From Saccharothrix sp. HUAS TT1 (lineage in GTDB: Bacteria > Actinomycetota > Actinomycetes > Mycobacteriales > Pseudonocardiaceae), in assembly GCF_040744945.1 (NCBI RefSeq), contig NZ_CP160453.1:3720001-3784000 (forward strand): DNA of 64,000 bases, given 5' to 3'. The number at the start of each line of letters is the position of its first letter. The first letter of the stretch is position 1. The notes beneath the pieces were generated by a model that saw only the letters and a list, made by a program, of their open reading frames with translations, had not been told where the DNA came from and did not search any database. The translations under genes were made by a program, and so were the position numbers. Shown in pieces: positions 28,593 through 39,489 of the stretch.

Positions 28593-29084
28593 ATGAGCAT
28601 CACCGCCGCCACCACCGCAGACAACGGCCCGCGGTACGGGCCACGCGACCGCGCGCACCAGCAGGCACTCGGTGAGGCGATCGCGGGCTACCGGCTGCTC
28701 GGCTGGAAGGTGTCCGTCACCGAGCAGGGCGTCTTCCTGCCGCTGGGCCCCGCCACCACCGCCCTGGCCATGCCCGCCCGGATCGGCTCGCGGGTCCTGG
28801 CCGACCTCAAGGCCAGGATGCTCGCCGGCCCGGTCACCGTCATCCCGGGCCCGCGGGAGCACTGGATCTTCCTCGCCGAGCTGGTCGCCCTGCTGCCCAC
28901 GCACCTGAAGGCGCCCGCCGAGGTCCAGTTCGTCCGCTCGCCGCAGCGCATCGCCCTGCCGCCGACGATGACCAGGTACGGGTCGCTGCGCTGGGCGAAC
29001 CCGCCGTCGCACTCGCGGCACTGGTTCCCGCCGTTCACGGCGGTGCTGGCGCTGGCCCGCACGGCGGTGACCAAGGACCAGTAG
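28593..29084 (+). CDS. Conserved actinobacterial protein of unknown function
   Basis: A 163-residue soluble protein. Visible blocks are LGWKVSVTEQGVFLPLGPAT (about 35-54), VTVIPGPREHWIFLAE (about 85-100) and VQFVRSPQRIALPPTMTRYG (about 115-135). The last block faintly recalls regulatory halves of bifunctional primase/polymerase-like proteins, but no catalytic residues support this. GTG/ATG codons further upstream are in frame, but ATG 28593 follows a strong GGGGAGGG. It is divergent from the XRE-TPR/SLOG operon and may share its control region. Confidence 0.7.
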   Translation: MSITAATTADNGPRYGPRDRAHQQALGEAIAGYRLLGWKVSVTEQGVFLPLGPATTALAMPARIGSRVLADLKARMLAGPVTVIPGPREHWIFLAELVALLPTHLKAPAEVQFVRSPQRIALPPTMTRYGSLRWANPPSHSRHWFPPFTAVLALARTAVTKDQ

Positions 29085-29098
29085 GCGAGGATGGGCGG

Positions 29099-29491
29099 GT
29101 GGACCGACGGACGTTGCTGTGCGGACTGCTCGCCCTCACCGCCTGCGGCGCGGGCGGGCCGACGCGTCGGCCCGGGGTCGGCTCCGCCCGCGCGGGTGAC
29201 CGGATCGCCGGGCTCGCCGACCTGCCGATCGGCTCCGGCGCGCTGGTCGACGTCGCCGGAGACGGCCAGTTGTTGCTGGTCAGGCCATCGGAGTCGGAAG
29301 TGCGGGCGTTCAACCCGGCCTGCCCGCACCAGGGCACCACGGTGAACCCGCCCGCCGCCGGCGCGATCACCTGCCCGACGCACCGCAGCGCGTTCGACCC
29401 GGTTTCCGGCGCGGTGCTGTCCGGTCCGTCACCCCGCGGGTTGACCGAGGTGGCGGTCTCGGTGGCCGGGCCGGACGTGGTGCTCTCCTGA
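29099..29491 (+). CDS. Rieske [2Fe-2S] lipoprotein 1
   Basis: A 130-residue membrane-anchored Rieske protein. A lipoprotein signal ends at LTAC (Cys16). The Rieske cluster ligands are Cys75 and His77 (CPHQG) and Cys92 and His95 (CPTH). It likely shuttles electrons on the outer face of the membrane, with an unknown partner. GTG 29099 directly precedes the MDRRTLLCG signal. It is a diverged paralogue of the next gene. Confidence 0.87.
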   Translation: MDRRTLLCGLLALTACGAGGPTRRPGVGSARAGDRIAGLADLPIGSGALVDVAGDGQLLLVRPSESEVRAFNPACPHQGTTVNPPAAGAITCPTHRSAFDPVSGAVLSGPSPRGLTEVAVSVAGPDVVLS

Positions 29492-29517
29492 AGATCCCGT
29501 CCCAACGGCCGAACTGT

Positions 29518-29546
29518 TTGAACCCCCGCTTCACGTCGTGTCGTAT
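29518..29546 (+). promoter_or_regulatory. Candidate promoter of the second Rieske gene
   Basis: TTGAAC (29518-29523), 17 bases, TCGTAT (29541-29546). The -10 is a moderate match. GGAGG at 29586-29590 follows before the GTG start. Confidence 0.35.
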
Positions 29547-29597
29547 TGCCTGTGTGGCCGAACGACCATCCCACCACGACGTAGCGGAGGACTTGCT

Positions 29598-30074
29598 GTG
29601 AGTTCCGTGGAGAAGACAGGGCTGTCCCGTCGCTCGGTGCTGTGCGGCGTGCTGGTCGCGCTGGCGGTGCCGGGCGGCCTGGCCGCGTGCAGCAGCGGCT
29701 CGACGCCGAGCGGCGCCGGCACCGGCACCGCGCCCGCCGGGGGCACCCCGACGGGCGGCGGCACCGCGACGAACGGCACGGCGTCCATCGCCGCGTTCGC
29801 CGACGTGCCCGACGGCGGCGGCCTGATCGCCGGCAACCCGGCCACCAGCAAGCCGCTGGTGCTGGTGCGCACCGGCGACGCCATCAAGGCCTACGACGCC
29901 AGTTGCCCGCACCAGGGCACCGCCGTCTCGCCGCCCGAGAACGGCGTCATCACGTGCCCGAACCACGGCAGCACGTTCGACGCCGCCGACGGCGCCGTGA
30001 CCAAGGGCCCGGCCACCAAGGGCCTGGCCGAGGTCCCGGTGAAGGTGGAGGCCGGCCAGGTGGTGCTGGCCTGA
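29598..30074 (+). CDS. Rieske [2Fe-2S] lipoprotein 2
   Basis: A 158-residue protein with SRRSVLCG (a possible Tat motif), a hydrophobic stretch and lipobox LAAC (Cys31), then a Gly/Thr-rich linker and a Rieske domain with ligands Cys103, His105 (CPHQG), Cys120 and His123 (CPNH). It resembles cofactor-bearing exported Rieske lipoproteins that need the Tat route. The GTG start follows GGAGG. The tandem arrangement with Rieske lipoprotein 1 just before uvrC recurs in actinobacteria as far as I recall; the physiological partner is not known. Confidence 0.88.
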   Translation: MSSVEKTGLSRRSVLCGVLVALAVPGGLAACSSGSTPSGAGTGTAPAGGTPTGGGTATNGTASIAAFADVPDGGGLIAGNPATSKPLVLVRTGDAIKAYDASCPHQGTAVSPPENGVITCPNHGSTFDAADGAVTKGPATKGLAEVPVKVEAGQVVLA

Positions 30075-30081
30075 GCGGACA

Positions 30082-30107
30082 CCCGGCCGGGCCGCCCCCC
30101 GGCCGGG
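30082..30107 (+). terminator. Terminator after the second Rieske gene
   Basis: CCCGGCCGGG occurs twice around a six-base loop. The sequence is self-complementary, so a 10-bp stem forms. Confidence 0.5.
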
Positions 30108-30177
30108 GGACCTGCCGCGGGACCCCGCGCGCGTCCCCGACCGGTCGGCCTTGGACAGGTCTGTCGGTGGGCGCACG

Positions 30178-30183
30178 TACCCT
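30178..30183 (+). promoter_or_regulatory. -10 element of the uvrC operon (leaderless start)
   Basis: TACCCT ends six bases before the uvrC GTG, with no Shine-Dalgarno. It is the only promoter-like site ahead of uvrC-rapZ-yvcK-whiA. Confidence 0.45.
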
Positions 30184-30189
30184 CTACCC

Positions 30190-32148
30190 GTGGCCGACCC
30201 GTCGACCTATCGCCCCGCGACAGGCACCATCCCCGAAGCCCCCGGCGTCTACAAGTTCCGCGACGCCGGCGGCCGCGTGGTGTACGTCGGCAAGGCCAAG
30301 AGCCTGCGCCAGCGCCTGAACTCCTACTTCGCCGACATCACCGGCCTGCACCCCCGCACCCGGCAGATGGTCACCACCGCCGCGAGCGTCGAGTGGACCG
30401 TCGTCGGCACCGAGGTCGAGGCGCTGCAGCTGGAGTACAACTGGATCAAGGAGTTCGACCCGCGCTTCAACGTCCGCTACCGCGACGACAAGTCCTACCC
30501 GGTCCTCGCCGTGACGCTGAACGAGGAGTTCCCCCGCCTGCACGTCTACCGCGGCCCGCGCCGCAAGGGCGTCCGCTACTTCGGCCCCTACGCGCACGCC
30601 TGGGCGATCCGCGAGACGCTGGACCTGCTCCTGCGGGTCTTCCCGGCGCGCACCTGCTCGGCGGGCGTGTTCAAGCGGCACGGCCAGATCGGCAGGCCGT
30701 GCCTGCTCGGCTACATCGACAAGTGCTCCGCGCCCTGCGTCGGCCGGGTCGGCCCGGACGAGCACCGCGACATCGTCGAGGACTTCTGCGACTTCCTGGC
30801 CGGCCGCACCGACTCGATGGTCCGCCGCCTCGAACGCGAGATGACGGCCGCCGCCGAGGAGCTGGAGTTCGAGAAGGCCGCCCGCCTGCGGGACGACCAG
30901 GCCGCGCTCAAGCGCGCCCTGGAGAAGCAGTCCGTGGTCCTCGGCGACGGCACGGACGCCGACGTGGTCGCGTTCGCGCAGGACGACCTGGAGGTGTCGG
31001 TCCAGGTCTTCCACGTGCGCGGCGGCCGGGTGCGCGGTCAGCGCGGCTGGGTGGTCGACAAGGTCGACGACGGCGGCGTGACCGGCCTGGTCGACCAGTT
31101 CGTCACCCAGTTCTACGGCGAGCAGGCCGAGTCGGCGCTGGCCAGTGGCGTGGAGTCGGCGCCGGTGCCGCGCGAGGTGCTGGTGCCCGAGCTGCCCGAC
31201 GACGCGGCGGCGGTGGAGAAGTGGCTGTCGGACCTGCGCGGCGGCCGGGTGGCGCTGCGGGTGCCGCAGCGCGGCGACAAGCGGGCGCTGATGGAGACGG
31301 TGGAGCGCAACGCCAAGGAGGCGTTCCAGCAGCACAAGCTGCGCCGCGCGGGCGACCTGACGGCCCGGTCGGCGGCGCTGCAGGAGCTGCAGGAGGCGCT
31401 GGGCCTGGACACCGCGCCGCTGCGCATCGAGTGCACCGACATCAGCCACGTCCAGGGCACCGACGTGGTGGCGTCGCTGGTCGTGTTCGAGGACGGCCTG
31501 GCCCGCAAGTCCGAGTACCGCCGCTTCGCCGTCCGCGAGGGCGCCGAGCAGGGCGACGTCGGCTCGATCGCCGAGGTCGTCCGGCGGCGGTTCCAGGCGT
31601 TCCTGCGGGACAACAAGGACGTCAAGGCGGGTCCGACGCCCGGCATCGACCCGGAGACGGGCAAGCCGCGCCGGTTCGCCTACGCGCCGAACCTGCTGGT
31701 CGTGGACGGCGGCGCGGCGCAGGCGCAGGTAGCCTCCGACGTCTTGGCCGAGCTGGGCATCACCGACGTCGCGGTGGTCGGCCTGGCGAAGCGGCTGGAG
31801 GAGGTCTGGGTGCCAGGCGAGCCGGACCCGGTCATCCTGCCCCGCACCAGCGAGGCCCTGTACCTGCTGCAGCGGGTGCGCGACGAGGCGCACCGGTTCG
31901 CCATCGCCTACCACCGGCAGAAGCGGTCCAAGCGGATGACGACGTCCGCGCTGGACGAGGTGCCGGGCCTGGGCCAGACCCGCAGGACCGCGTTGCTCAA
32001 GCACTTCGGCTCGTTGAAGAAGCTGCGCGAGGCGAGCATCGAGGAGATCAGCGTCGTGCCCGGGGTGGGCAGGCGCACCGCCGAGGCCGTGCTGGCGGCG
32101 CTGGGCGCGGCGGAGCCGGTAACCGAAGATCGACAGGAGCAGAAGTGA
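30190..32148 (+). CDS. uvrC: Excinuclease ABC subunit C
   Basis: UvrC makes the two incisions in nucleotide excision repair. The 652-residue protein has the GIY-YIG nuclease domain (residues about 12-95, [20 protein letters not shown]), a UvrB-binding UVR motif (about 205-240), an RNase H-like endonuclease domain ([30 protein letters not shown]) and C-terminal helix-hairpin-helix repeats ([18 protein letters not shown]). GTG 30190 matches the actinobacterial N-terminus [15 protein letters not shown] and follows a -10 hexamer directly. The stop overlaps rapZ by GTGA. No LexA box is seen ahead of it. Confidence 0.97.
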   Translation: MADPSTYRPATGTIPEAPGVYKFRDAGGRVVYVGKAKSLRQRLNSYFADITGLHPRTRQMVTTAASVEWTVVGTEVEALQLEYNWIKEFDPRFNVRYRDDKSYPVLAVTLNEEFPRLHVYRGPRRKGVRYFGPYAHAWAIRETLDLLLRVFPARTCSAGVFKRHGQIGRPCLLGYIDKCSAPCVGRVGPDEHRDIVEDFCDFLAGRTDSMVRRLEREMTAAAEELEFEKAARLRDDQAALKRALEKQSVVLGDGTDADVVAFAQDDLEVSVQVFHVRGGRVRGQRGWVVDKVDDGGVTGLVDQFVTQFYGEQAESALASGVESAPVPREVLVPELPDDAAAVEKWLSDLRGGRVALRVPQRGDKRALMETVERNAKEAFQQHKLRRAGDLTARSAALQELQEALGLDTAPLRIECTDISHVQGTDVVASLVVFEDGLARKSEYRRFAVREGAEQGDVGSIAEVVRRRFQAFLRDNKDVKAGPTPGIDPETGKPRRFAYAPNLLVVDGGAAQAQVASDVLAELGITDVAVVGLAKRLEEVWVPGEPDPVILPRTSEALYLLQRVRDEAHRFAIAYHRQKRSKRMTTSALDEVPGLGQTRRTALLKHFGSLKKLREASIEEISVVPGVGRRTAEAVLAALGAAEPVTEDRQEQK

Positions 32149-33032
32149 GCGCACCGGCCGGCGAGAAGTCCGGCATCGAAGTCGCGGTGGTGACCGGCCT
32201 GTCCGGGGCGGGCCGCAGCACGGCCGCGAAGTGCTTGGAAGACCTCGGCTGGTTCGTGGTGGACAACCTGCCGCCCGAGCTGATCGCGACCATGGTGGAG
32301 CTCGGCGCGCAGGCCAGGGGCGCCATCACCAGGGTCGCGGTGGTGATGGACGTGCGCAGCCGCGCGTTCACCGAGGACCTGGCGGCGGTCATCAAGGACC
32401 TGGACGCGCGCGGCTACAAGCCGAAGGTGCTGTTCCTGGAGGCCACCGACGACGTGCTGATCCGCCGGTTCGAGTCGGTCCGGCGCGGCCACCCGCTGCA
32501 GGCGGACGGCAGGCTCGCCGACGGCATCGAGGCCGAGCGGGTCCTGCTCACGCCGCTGCGCGAGGAGGCCGACCTGGTGCTCGACACCTCGGCGCTGTCC
32601 GTGCACCAGCTGCGCGCCAAGATCGAGGACACGTTCGGCACCGAGTCGGCGACCCGCACCAGGGTCACCGTGCTGTCGTTCGGCTACAAGTACGGCCTGC
32701 CGATGGACGCCGACCTGGTGATGGACGTGCGGTTCCTGCCGAACCCGTTCTGGATCCCCGAGCTGCGCGAGCAGACCGGCCTGGACGGCGACGTGCGCAA
32801 CTACGTGCTCACCCAGGAGGGCGCGGACGAGTTCCTGGACCGCTACCACGAGCTGCTGCGGCTCATCGGCGCCGGCTACCGGCGCGAGGGCAAGCGGTAC
32901 CTGACGCTGGCGGTCGGCTGCACCGGCGGCAAGCACCGCAGCGTCGCCATCTCCGAGGAGCTGGCGGGCAGGCTGGCCAGCGAGGACGGCATGGCGGTCA
33001 AGGTCGTCCACCGGGACCTGGGACGCGAGTGA
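32145..33032 (+). CDS. rapZ: RNase adapter / nucleotide-binding protein RapZ
   Basis: RapZ-family proteins bind nucleotides and small RNAs or UDP-sugars and link to cell-wall precursor control. The 295-residue protein has a Walker A-like GLSGAGRS (18-25), in which Arg replaces Lys as in other actinobacterial members, DNLPPELI, and the C-terminal sugar/RNA-binding motif [12 protein letters not shown]. It starts inside the uvrC stop (GTGA) after AGGAG, and overlaps yvcK in the same way. The rapZ-yvcK-whiA order is conserved across Gram-positive bacteria. Confidence 0.95.
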   Translation: MSAPAGEKSGIEVAVVTGLSGAGRSTAAKCLEDLGWFVVDNLPPELIATMVELGAQARGAITRVAVVMDVRSRAFTEDLAAVIKDLDARGYKPKVLFLEATDDVLIRRFESVRRGHPLQADGRLADGIEAERVLLTPLREEADLVLDTSALSVHQLRAKIEDTFGTESATRTRVTVLSFGYKYGLPMDADLVMDVRFLPNPFWIPELREQTGLDGDVRNYVLTQEGADEFLDRYHELLRLIGAGYRREGKRYLTLAVGCTGGKHRSVAISEELAGRLASEDGMAVKVVHRDLGRE

Positions 33033-34060
33033 GCCTCGCAGCGGTCGCGCTGGGCGGCGGGCACGGGCTGCACGCCACGCTCACCGCCCTGCGCCGGGTG
33101 ACCGACGACGTGACGGCCGTGGTGACGGTCGCCGACGACGGCGGCTCGTCGGGGCGCCTGCGCCGCGAGCTGGGCCTGCTGCCACCCGGCGACCTGCGCA
33201 AGGCGATGGTGGCGCTGGCCGGCGAGGACCCGGCGAACGCCCTGTGGTCGACGCTGTTCCAGCACCGGTTCGGCGGCACCGGCGCGCTCGCCGGGCACGC
33301 CGTCGGCAACCTGGTGCTGGCGGGCCTGCTGGAGCAGCTGGGCGACCCGGTCGCGGTGCTGGAGGCGGCCGGGCGGCTGCTCGGCGTGCGCGGCCGGGTG
33401 CTGCCGATGTGCACCGAACCGCTGTCCATCGAGGCCGAGGTGACCGGCCTGGACGACGACGCCGACGTGGTGCGCCGCATCCGCGGCCAGGTCGCGATCG
33501 CCACCACGCCGGGCCGGGTGCAGCGCATCCGGCTGCACGGCCCGGGCGGCCCCGGCGAGGCCCCCCGGGGCTGCGCGCAGGCCGTCGAGGCGGTCCTCGC
33601 GGCGGACGTGGTGCTGCTCGGACCCGGCTCCTGGTTCACCAGCGTGCTGCCGCACCTGCTCGTGCCCGAGCTGCACGACGCGCTGGTCCGCACGTCCGCG
33701 CGCAAGGTCGTGGTGCTCAACCTCGTCCCCCAACCGGGGGAAACCGACGGCTTCTCGCCGGAGCTGCACCTCGACGTGCTGTGCGAGCACGCGCCCGAGC
33801 TGCGGGTGGACGCGGTGATCGCCGACGTCGACGCGGTGCCGGTGCCGGACCGGCTGCGCCGGGCCGCCGCAGCTCTCGGCGCTGCCGCGCACCTCGCGCC
33901 GATCGCGGTGGCGGGCGCGCCGGACCGGCACGACCCGGTCGCGCTGGCGCTGGGCATCACGCGGGCGTTGGCCGGCCCTGCTGACGGGACCGGCGGGGCG
34001 TCGAGTACAACCCTCCAGGAAGACCGGACGACCAGGGGAGGCGAGGCGCCGTGGCGATGA
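33029..34060 (+). CDS. yvcK: Gluconeogenesis factor YvcK (CofD-like)
   Basis: YvcK/CuvA proteins bind UDP-GlcNAc and support cell-wall synthesis and growth on gluconeogenic carbon. The 343-residue protein begins with [16 protein letters not shown] and [18 protein letters not shown], then [13 protein letters not shown] and [18 protein letters not shown], all family signatures. It starts by GTGA overlap with rapZ and overlaps whiA by ten bases. The C-terminal 30 residues (after ITRAL) are low complexity. Confidence 0.95.
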   Translation: MSLAAVALGGGHGLHATLTALRRVTDDVTAVVTVADDGGSSGRLRRELGLLPPGDLRKAMVALAGEDPANALWSTLFQHRFGGTGALAGHAVGNLVLAGLLEQLGDPVAVLEAAGRLLGVRGRVLPMCTEPLSIEAEVTGLDDDADVVRRIRGQVAIATTPGRVQRIRLHGPGGPGEAPRGCAQAVEAVLAADVVLLGPGSWFTSVLPHLLVPELHDALVRTSARKVVVLNLVPQPGETDGFSPELHLDVLCEHAPELRVDAVIADVDAVPVPDRLRRAAAALGAAAHLAPIAVAGAPDRHDPVALALGITRALAGPADGTGGASSTTLQEDRTTRGGEAPWR

Positions 34061-35037
34061 CGTCGGCGGTGAAGGACGAGCTGAGCAGGCTGGCCGTCGC
34101 CAAGACCTGCTGCCGCCGTGCGGAGGTCGCCTCCCTCCTGCGGTTCGCGGGCGGGCTGCACATCGTCGGCGGCCGGGTGGTCGTCGAGGCCGAGCTGGAC
34201 CTGGGCTCCACGGCGCGGCGGCTGCGGCGGGAGATCCACGAGCTGTACGGGCACCAGTCCGACGTGTTCACCATCACCTCCAGCGGCCTGCGCAAGGGCA
34301 CCCGGTTCGTGGTGCGCGTGGTCAAGGACGGCGAGGGCCTGGCCAGGCAGACGGGCCTGCTGGACCCGCGCGGCCGGCCCGTGCGCGGCCTGCCCGCGCC
34401 GGTCGTGTCGGGCGGGGTGTGCGACGCCGAGGCGGCGTGGCGCGGCGCGTTCCTGGCGCACGGCTCGCTGACCGAGCCCGGCCGGTCCTCCTCGATGGAG
34501 GTGACCTGCCCCGGGCCGGAGGCGGCGCTGGCGCTGGTCGGCGCGGCCCGGCGGATGGGCATCGGCTCCAAGTCGCGCGAGGTGCGCGGCGCGGAGCGGG
34601 TGGTGATAAGGGACGGCGACGCGATCGGCGCCATGCTGACCAGGCTCGGCGCGCACGACAGCGTGCTGGCCTGGGAGGAGCGCCGGATGCGCCGCGAGGT
34701 GCGGGCGACGGCGAACCGGCTGGCCAACTTCGACGACGCGAACCTGCGCCGCTCGGCCCGCGCGGCGGTGGCCGCCGCGGCCAGGGTGCAGCGCGCGCTG
34801 GAGATCCTGGGCCCCGAGGCGCCCGACCACCTGGCCGCGGCGGGCGCGCTGCGGCTGGCGCACCGCCAGGCGTCGCTGGAGGAGCTGGGCCAGCTGTCCG
34901 AGCCGCAGATGACGAAGGACGCCGTGGCGGGCCGCATCCGCCGCCTGCTGGCGATGGCCGACAAGCGCGCCAAGGAACTGGGCCTGCCCGACACCGAGTC
35001 CGCCGTCACCGCCGACATGCTCGACGCCGAGGTCTGA
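34051..35037 (+). CDS. whiA: Sporulation/division transcription factor WhiA
   Basis: WhiA is a DNA-binding regulator of sporulation and cell division in actinomycetes, acting with WhiB. The 328-residue protein has the LAGLIDADG-like N-terminal domain ([40 protein letters not shown]) and the C-terminal helix-turn-helix ([16 protein letters not shown]). The GTG at 34051 gives the Streptomyces-like N-terminus [10 protein letters not shown]. It overlaps the yvcK end by ten bases, implying coupling. Its presence supports a filamentous, possibly sporulating host, although most Gram-positives have WhiA. Confidence 0.97.
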   Translation: MAMTSAVKDELSRLAVAKTCCRRAEVASLLRFAGGLHIVGGRVVVEAELDLGSTARRLRREIHELYGHQSDVFTITSSGLRKGTRFVVRVVKDGEGLARQTGLLDPRGRPVRGLPAPVVSGGVCDAEAAWRGAFLAHGSLTEPGRSSSMEVTCPGPEAALALVGAARRMGIGSKSREVRGAERVVIRDGDAIGAMLTRLGAHDSVLAWEERRMRREVRATANRLANFDDANLRRSARAAVAAAARVQRALEILGPEAPDHLAAAGALRLAHRQASLEELGQLSEPQMTKDAVAGRIRRLLAMADKRAKELGLPDTESAVTADMLDAEV

Positions 35038-35059
35038 CGGCCCCGGCGTCCAGGGGCCG
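35038..35059 (+). terminator. Weak terminator after whiA
   Basis: CGGCCCC, eight bases, GGGGCCG directly after the whiA stop. The stem is only seven pairs but fully G+C. Confidence 0.4.
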
Positions 35060-35099
35060 GGGGAGCGCGAACCGCTCGTGCGCGCGGGCCCCGCGCGCG

Positions 35100-35105
35100 T
35101 ACCGT
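35100..35105 (+). promoter_or_regulatory. -10 element of the methyltransferase gene (leaderless start)
   Basis: TACCGT ends six bases before the ATG at 35112. No Shine-Dalgarno is present. Confidence 0.4.
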
Positions 35106-35111
35106 GCCGCC

Positions 35112-35900
35112 ATGCCGGACGAGGACACCGCGGCGCGCGGCTTCTACGACGGGCTCGCCGAGCGCTACCACCTGCTCTACGCCGACTGGGAAGCCTCGGT
35201 CGGCCGCCAGGGCGCGGCCCTCGACGGGGTGCTGCGCCGCGCGCTGGGCCCCGGCCCGAAGGACGTGCTGGACTGCGCGTGCGGCATCGGCACCCAGGCC
35301 CTCGGCCTGGCCGCGCTCGGCCACCGGGTCGTCGCCACCGACCTCAGCCCCGCCGCCGCGGCCCGCGCCTCCCGCGAGGCGCGCACCCGCGGCCTGCGGC
35401 TGACCACCGCCGCGGCCGACATGCGGTCCCTGCCGGTGCGGGCGGGCCGCTTCGACGCCGTGGTGTGCGCGGACAACTCGCTGCCGCACCTGCTGACCGC
35501 CGACGACGTGCGCGCCGCCCTGGCGTCCATGCGGCGCGCGCTCGCGCCCGGCGGCCTGCTGGTCGTCACCACCCGCCCCTACGACGACCTGCTCGCCACC
35601 CGCCCGACCGCCACCCCCGCGCACCCCACGACCGGTCCCGCCGGCCGCGCGGTGAGCTTCCAGCTGTGGCACTGGGACGACGACGGCGAGCACTACGACC
35701 TGGAGCTGTTCCAGCTCACCGCGAGCGGGGCGGCGTGGACCGCCGACGTCCGCCGGGCCCGGTACTGGGCGCTGGGCCGCGACCGGCTCGCCGGGTTCGC
35801 CGCCGACGCCGGGTTCACCGGCGCCACGTGGCACGAGCCGGCCGACACCGGCTTCTTCCAACCGCTGCTCACCGCGAGCAACCCCGATCCGTCCGAGTGA
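35112..35900 (+). CDS. Class I SAM-dependent methyltransferase
   Basis: A 262-residue methyltransferase. Motif I is VLDCACGIGTQALGLA (52-67), with ATDLSPAAAARA as the acidic loop and LAPGGLLVVTTRPYD as the post-motif strand. It looks most like small-molecule methyltransferases of the glycine/sarcosine N-methyltransferase type, but the substrate cannot be read from sequence. It is a single gene between whiA and the glycolytic operon. The ATG is chosen because the fold begins there and a -10 hexamer lies six bases upstream. Confidence 0.85.
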   Translation: MPDEDTAARGFYDGLAERYHLLYADWEASVGRQGAALDGVLRRALGPGPKDVLDCACGIGTQALGLAALGHRVVATDLSPAAAARASREARTRGLRLTTAAADMRSLPVRAGRFDAVVCADNSLPHLLTADDVRAALASMRRALAPGGLLVVTTRPYDDLLATRPTATPAHPTTGPAGRAVSFQLWHWDDDGEHYDLELFQLTASGAAWTADVRRARYWALGRDRLAGFAADAGFTGATWHEPADTGFFQPLLTASNPDPSE

Positions 35901-35934
35901 CGGCCACACCCATCGGACAGCCGAACGACCGAAA

Positions 35935-35956
35935 GTTGTTACTTAGAGGTAACAAC
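35935..35956. promoter_or_regulatory. Operator-like palindrome upstream of gap
   Basis: GTTGTTAC, six bases (TTAGAG), GTAACAAC: a perfect 22-bp two-arm site, much more AT-rich than the surroundings. It ends two bases before a candidate -35, a good position for a repressor or activator of glycolysis. The regulator was not identified. Confidence 0.6.
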
Positions 35957-35957
35957 G

Positions 35958-35987
35958 CTGACAAGCTGGATTTTCTTGTTCGATAAA
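35958..35987 (+). promoter_or_regulatory. Candidate upstream promoter of gap-pgk-tpiA
   Basis: CTGACA (35958-35963), 18 bases, GATAAA (35982-35987). It follows directly after the 22-bp palindrome. Confidence 0.4.
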
Positions 35988-36005
35988 GAGATCCTGGAGG
36001 TGCGA

Positions 36006-36036
36006 GTGACCAGGGCCGCAACGTGGCGGCTAGGCT
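36006..36036 (+). promoter_or_regulatory. Candidate proximal promoter of gap-pgk-tpiA
   Basis: GTGACC (36006-36011), 19 bases, TAGGCT (36031-36036). It would give a shorter leader of about 70 nt before gap. Confidence 0.3.
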
Positions 36037-36064
36037 GACTGCGGCTGCCTGGTCAGCCCCATGA

Positions 36065-37117
<1,053 letters not shown>

Positions 37118-37139
37118 GCCAAGAGGCGGATCACTCGCT

Positions 37140-38303
37140 GTGAAGACTCTCGACGACCTGCTCAGCGAGGGTGTCTCGGGTCGGCGCGTCCTGGTGCGCG
37201 CCGACCTGAACGTCCCCCTCGACGGCGACCGGATCACCGACGACGGCCGCGTCCGCGCGTCGGTCCCGACGATCAAGGCGCTCGTGGACGCGGGCGCCCG
37301 CGTCCTGGTCGCCGCCCACCTGGGCCGCCCCAAGGGCGAGCCCGACCCCAAGTTCTCCCTCGCCCCCGTCGCCACGCGGCTCGGCGAGCTGCTCGGCCGA
37401 CCGGTCGAGATCGGCACGGAGGCCGCCGGCGACGGCACCGTCGTGCTGCTGGAGAACATCCGCTTCGACGCCCGCGAGACCAGCAAGGACGACGCCGAGC
37501 GCGCCGCCCTCGCCGACGAGCTGGCCGCCAAGGCCGACGCGTTCGTCTCCGACGGCTTCGGCGTCGTGCACCGCAAGCAGGCGTCCGTCTACGACGTCGC
37601 GAAGAAGCTCCCGCACTACGCGGGCGGCCTCGTGCTGGCCGAGGTCGAGGTGCTGCGCAAGCTCACCCACGACCTCCAGCGCCCCTACGTCGTCGTCCTC
37701 GGCGGCGCGAAGGTGTCCGACAAGCTCGGCGTCATCGCGAACCTGCTGACCAAGGTCGACCGGCTCCTCATCGGCGGCGGCATGGCCTACACCTTCCTCA
37801 AGGCCCAGGGCCACGAGGTCGGCGGCTCGCTGCTCCAGGAGGACCAGCTCGACCAGGTCCGCGGCTTCCTCGCCGAGGCCGAGGAGCGCGGCGTCGAACT
37901 GGTGCTCCCGGTCGACGTGCTCGCCGCCACCGACTTCGCGGCCGACGCCGAGCACGAGGTCGTGGCCACCGACGCCATCCCCGCCGACCGGCAGGGCCTG
38001 GACATCGGCCCGAAGACCCGCGAGCTGTTCGCGAGCAAGCTCGCCGACGCCAAGACCGTCTTCTGGAACGGCCCGATGGGCGTGTTCGAGTTCGAGGCGT
38101 TCTCCGGCGGCACCCGCGCGGTGGCCGAAGCGCTGGTCAAGAGCGACGCGTTCACCGTCGTCGGCGGCGGCGACTCGGCCGCGGCCGTGCGCGCCCTCGG
38201 CCTGCCCGAGGACGGGTTCTCGCACATCTCCACCGGCGGTGGGGCGTCCCTGGAGTACCTGGAGGGCAAGGAACTGCCCGGCGTGTCTGTGTTGGAGGCG
38301 TGA
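37140..38303 (+). CDS. pgk: Phosphoglycerate kinase
   Basis: It transfers phosphate from 1,3-bisphosphoglycerate to ADP. The 387-residue protein has RADLNVPLD (20-28), [45 protein letters not shown] and [13 protein letters not shown], all normal. The GTG start lies 22 bases after gap; the ribosome-binding site is weak, so translation may partly depend on gap. It overlaps tpiA by one base (TGATG). Confidence 0.97.
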   Translation: MKTLDDLLSEGVSGRRVLVRADLNVPLDGDRITDDGRVRASVPTIKALVDAGARVLVAAHLGRPKGEPDPKFSLAPVATRLGELLGRPVEIGTEAAGDGTVVLLENIRFDARETSKDDAERAALADELAAKADAFVSDGFGVVHRKQASVYDVAKKLPHYAGGLVLAEVEVLRKLTHDLQRPYVVVLGGAKVSDKLGVIANLLTKVDRLLIGGGMAYTFLKAQGHEVGGSLLQEDQLDQVRGFLAEAEERGVELVLPVDVLAATDFAADAEHEVVATDAIPADRQGLDIGPKTRELFASKLADAKTVFWNGPMGVFEFEAFSGGTRAVAEALVKSDAFTVVGGGDSAAAVRALGLPEDGFSHISTGGGASLEYLEGKELPGVSVLEA

Positions 38304-39091
38304 TGGCCCAGCGTCAGCCCCTCATCGCGGGCAACTGGAAAATGAACCTCAACCACCTCGAGGCCATCGCCCTGGTGCAGAAGATCGCCTTCTCCCTCCC
38401 GGAGAAGTACTTCGCCAAGGTCGAGGTGGCGGTGCTGCCGCCGTTCGTCGACATCCGGTCCGTCCAGACCCTGGTCGACGGCGACAAGCTCAAGCTCAAG
38501 TACGGCGCCCAGGACCTCTCGCCGCACGACTCCGGCGCCTACACCGGCGACATCTCCGGCGTGATGCTCGCCAAGCTCGGCTGCTCCTACGTCACCGTGG
38601 GCCACTCCGAGCGCCGCGAGTACCACGGCGAGGACGACGCCACGGTCAACAAGAAGGTCAAGGCGGCGCTCAAGCACGGCGTCACCCCGATCTTCTGCCT
38701 CGGCGAGCAGCTGCAGGTCCGCGAGGCCGGCGGCCACGTCGAGCACTGCACCGACCAGCTCGTCGCGGGCCTCGAGGGCCTCACCGCCGAGCAGGTCCGC
38801 GACGTCGTCATCGCCTACGAGCCCGTGTGGGCCATCGGCACCGGCAAGGTCGCCTCGTCGGCCGACGCCCAGGAGGTCTGCGGCGTCCTGCGGGTCAAGC
38901 TCGCCGAGCTGTACGGCGAGGACGTCGCTTCGGCCGTTCGAGTGCTTTACGGCGGCTCGGTCAAGTCCGGCAACATCGCCGAGTTGATCGCCCAGAAGGA
39001 CGTCGACGGCGCCCTTGTGGGAGGTGCGAGCCTGGATGCGGACGAGTTCGCGAAGCTCTGCGCACTCGCCGCCGGTGGACCTCTACCCTGA
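38303..39091 (+). CDS. tpiA: Triosephosphate isomerase
   Basis: It interconverts dihydroxyacetone phosphate and glyceraldehyde-3-phosphate. The 262-residue TIM barrel has Lys13 (GNWKMN), His101 (VTVGHSERR) and the catalytic Glu173 in [14 protein letters not shown] 38303 overlaps the pgk stop by one base; a GTG at 38300 would add one residue. The order gap-pgk-tpiA-secG is the standard actinobacterial one. Confidence 0.97.
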   Translation: MAQRQPLIAGNWKMNLNHLEAIALVQKIAFSLPEKYFAKVEVAVLPPFVDIRSVQTLVDGDKLKLKYGAQDLSPHDSGAYTGDISGVMLAKLGCSYVTVGHSERREYHGEDDATVNKKVKAALKHGVTPIFCLGEQLQVREAGGHVEHCTDQLVAGLEGLTAEQVRDVVIAYEPVWAIGTGKVASSADAQEVCGVLRVKLAELYGEDVASAVRVLYGGSVKSGNIAELIAQKDVDGALVGGASLDADEFAKLCALAAGGPLP

Positions 39092-39181
39092 AGTGACTGA
39101 CCCGCGCTCACCCCTCGGTGGTCCACGGTCGGCAGTCAACCGGGTACTCTGTGGCGTCACCTGCCTGACAGCGAGGAAGAA

Positions 39182-39415
39182 ATGATCCTGTTCCTTCAGA
39201 TCCTGCTGATCGTCTCCAGCCTGCTGCTCATCCTGCTCGTGCTGCTGCACCGCGGGCGCGGCGGCGGTCTGTCCTCGCTGTTCGGCGGCGGTATGCAGTC
39301 CAGCCTGTCCGGTTCCAGCGTGGTGGAGAAGAACCTCGACCGACTGACGTTGTTCGTCGGCGCCGTCTGGGTCATCGCCATCGTTGGTGTCGGGCTGTTG
39401 ATGAAGGTCAACTGA
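39182..39415 (+). CDS. secG: Preprotein translocase subunit SecG
   Basis: A 77-residue membrane protein with two transmembrane helices (about 2-22 and 54-74) joined by the cytoplasmic GGGLSSLFGGG loop. SecG assists the SecYEG translocon. ATG 39182 follows GAGGAAG. A TACTCT hexamer at 39145-39150 may be a separate -10. Confidence 0.95.
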   Translation: MILFLQILLIVSSLLLILLVLLHRGRGGGLSSLFGGGMQSSLSGSSVVEKNLDRLTLFVGAVWVIAIVGVGLLMKVN

Positions 39416-39489
39416 CACAGGTCGGCGGGCGCCGACGGCGTCGGCCGACGCGGACACAGGGAATCCACGTGGTGGGGGTGTGAGGGTCG

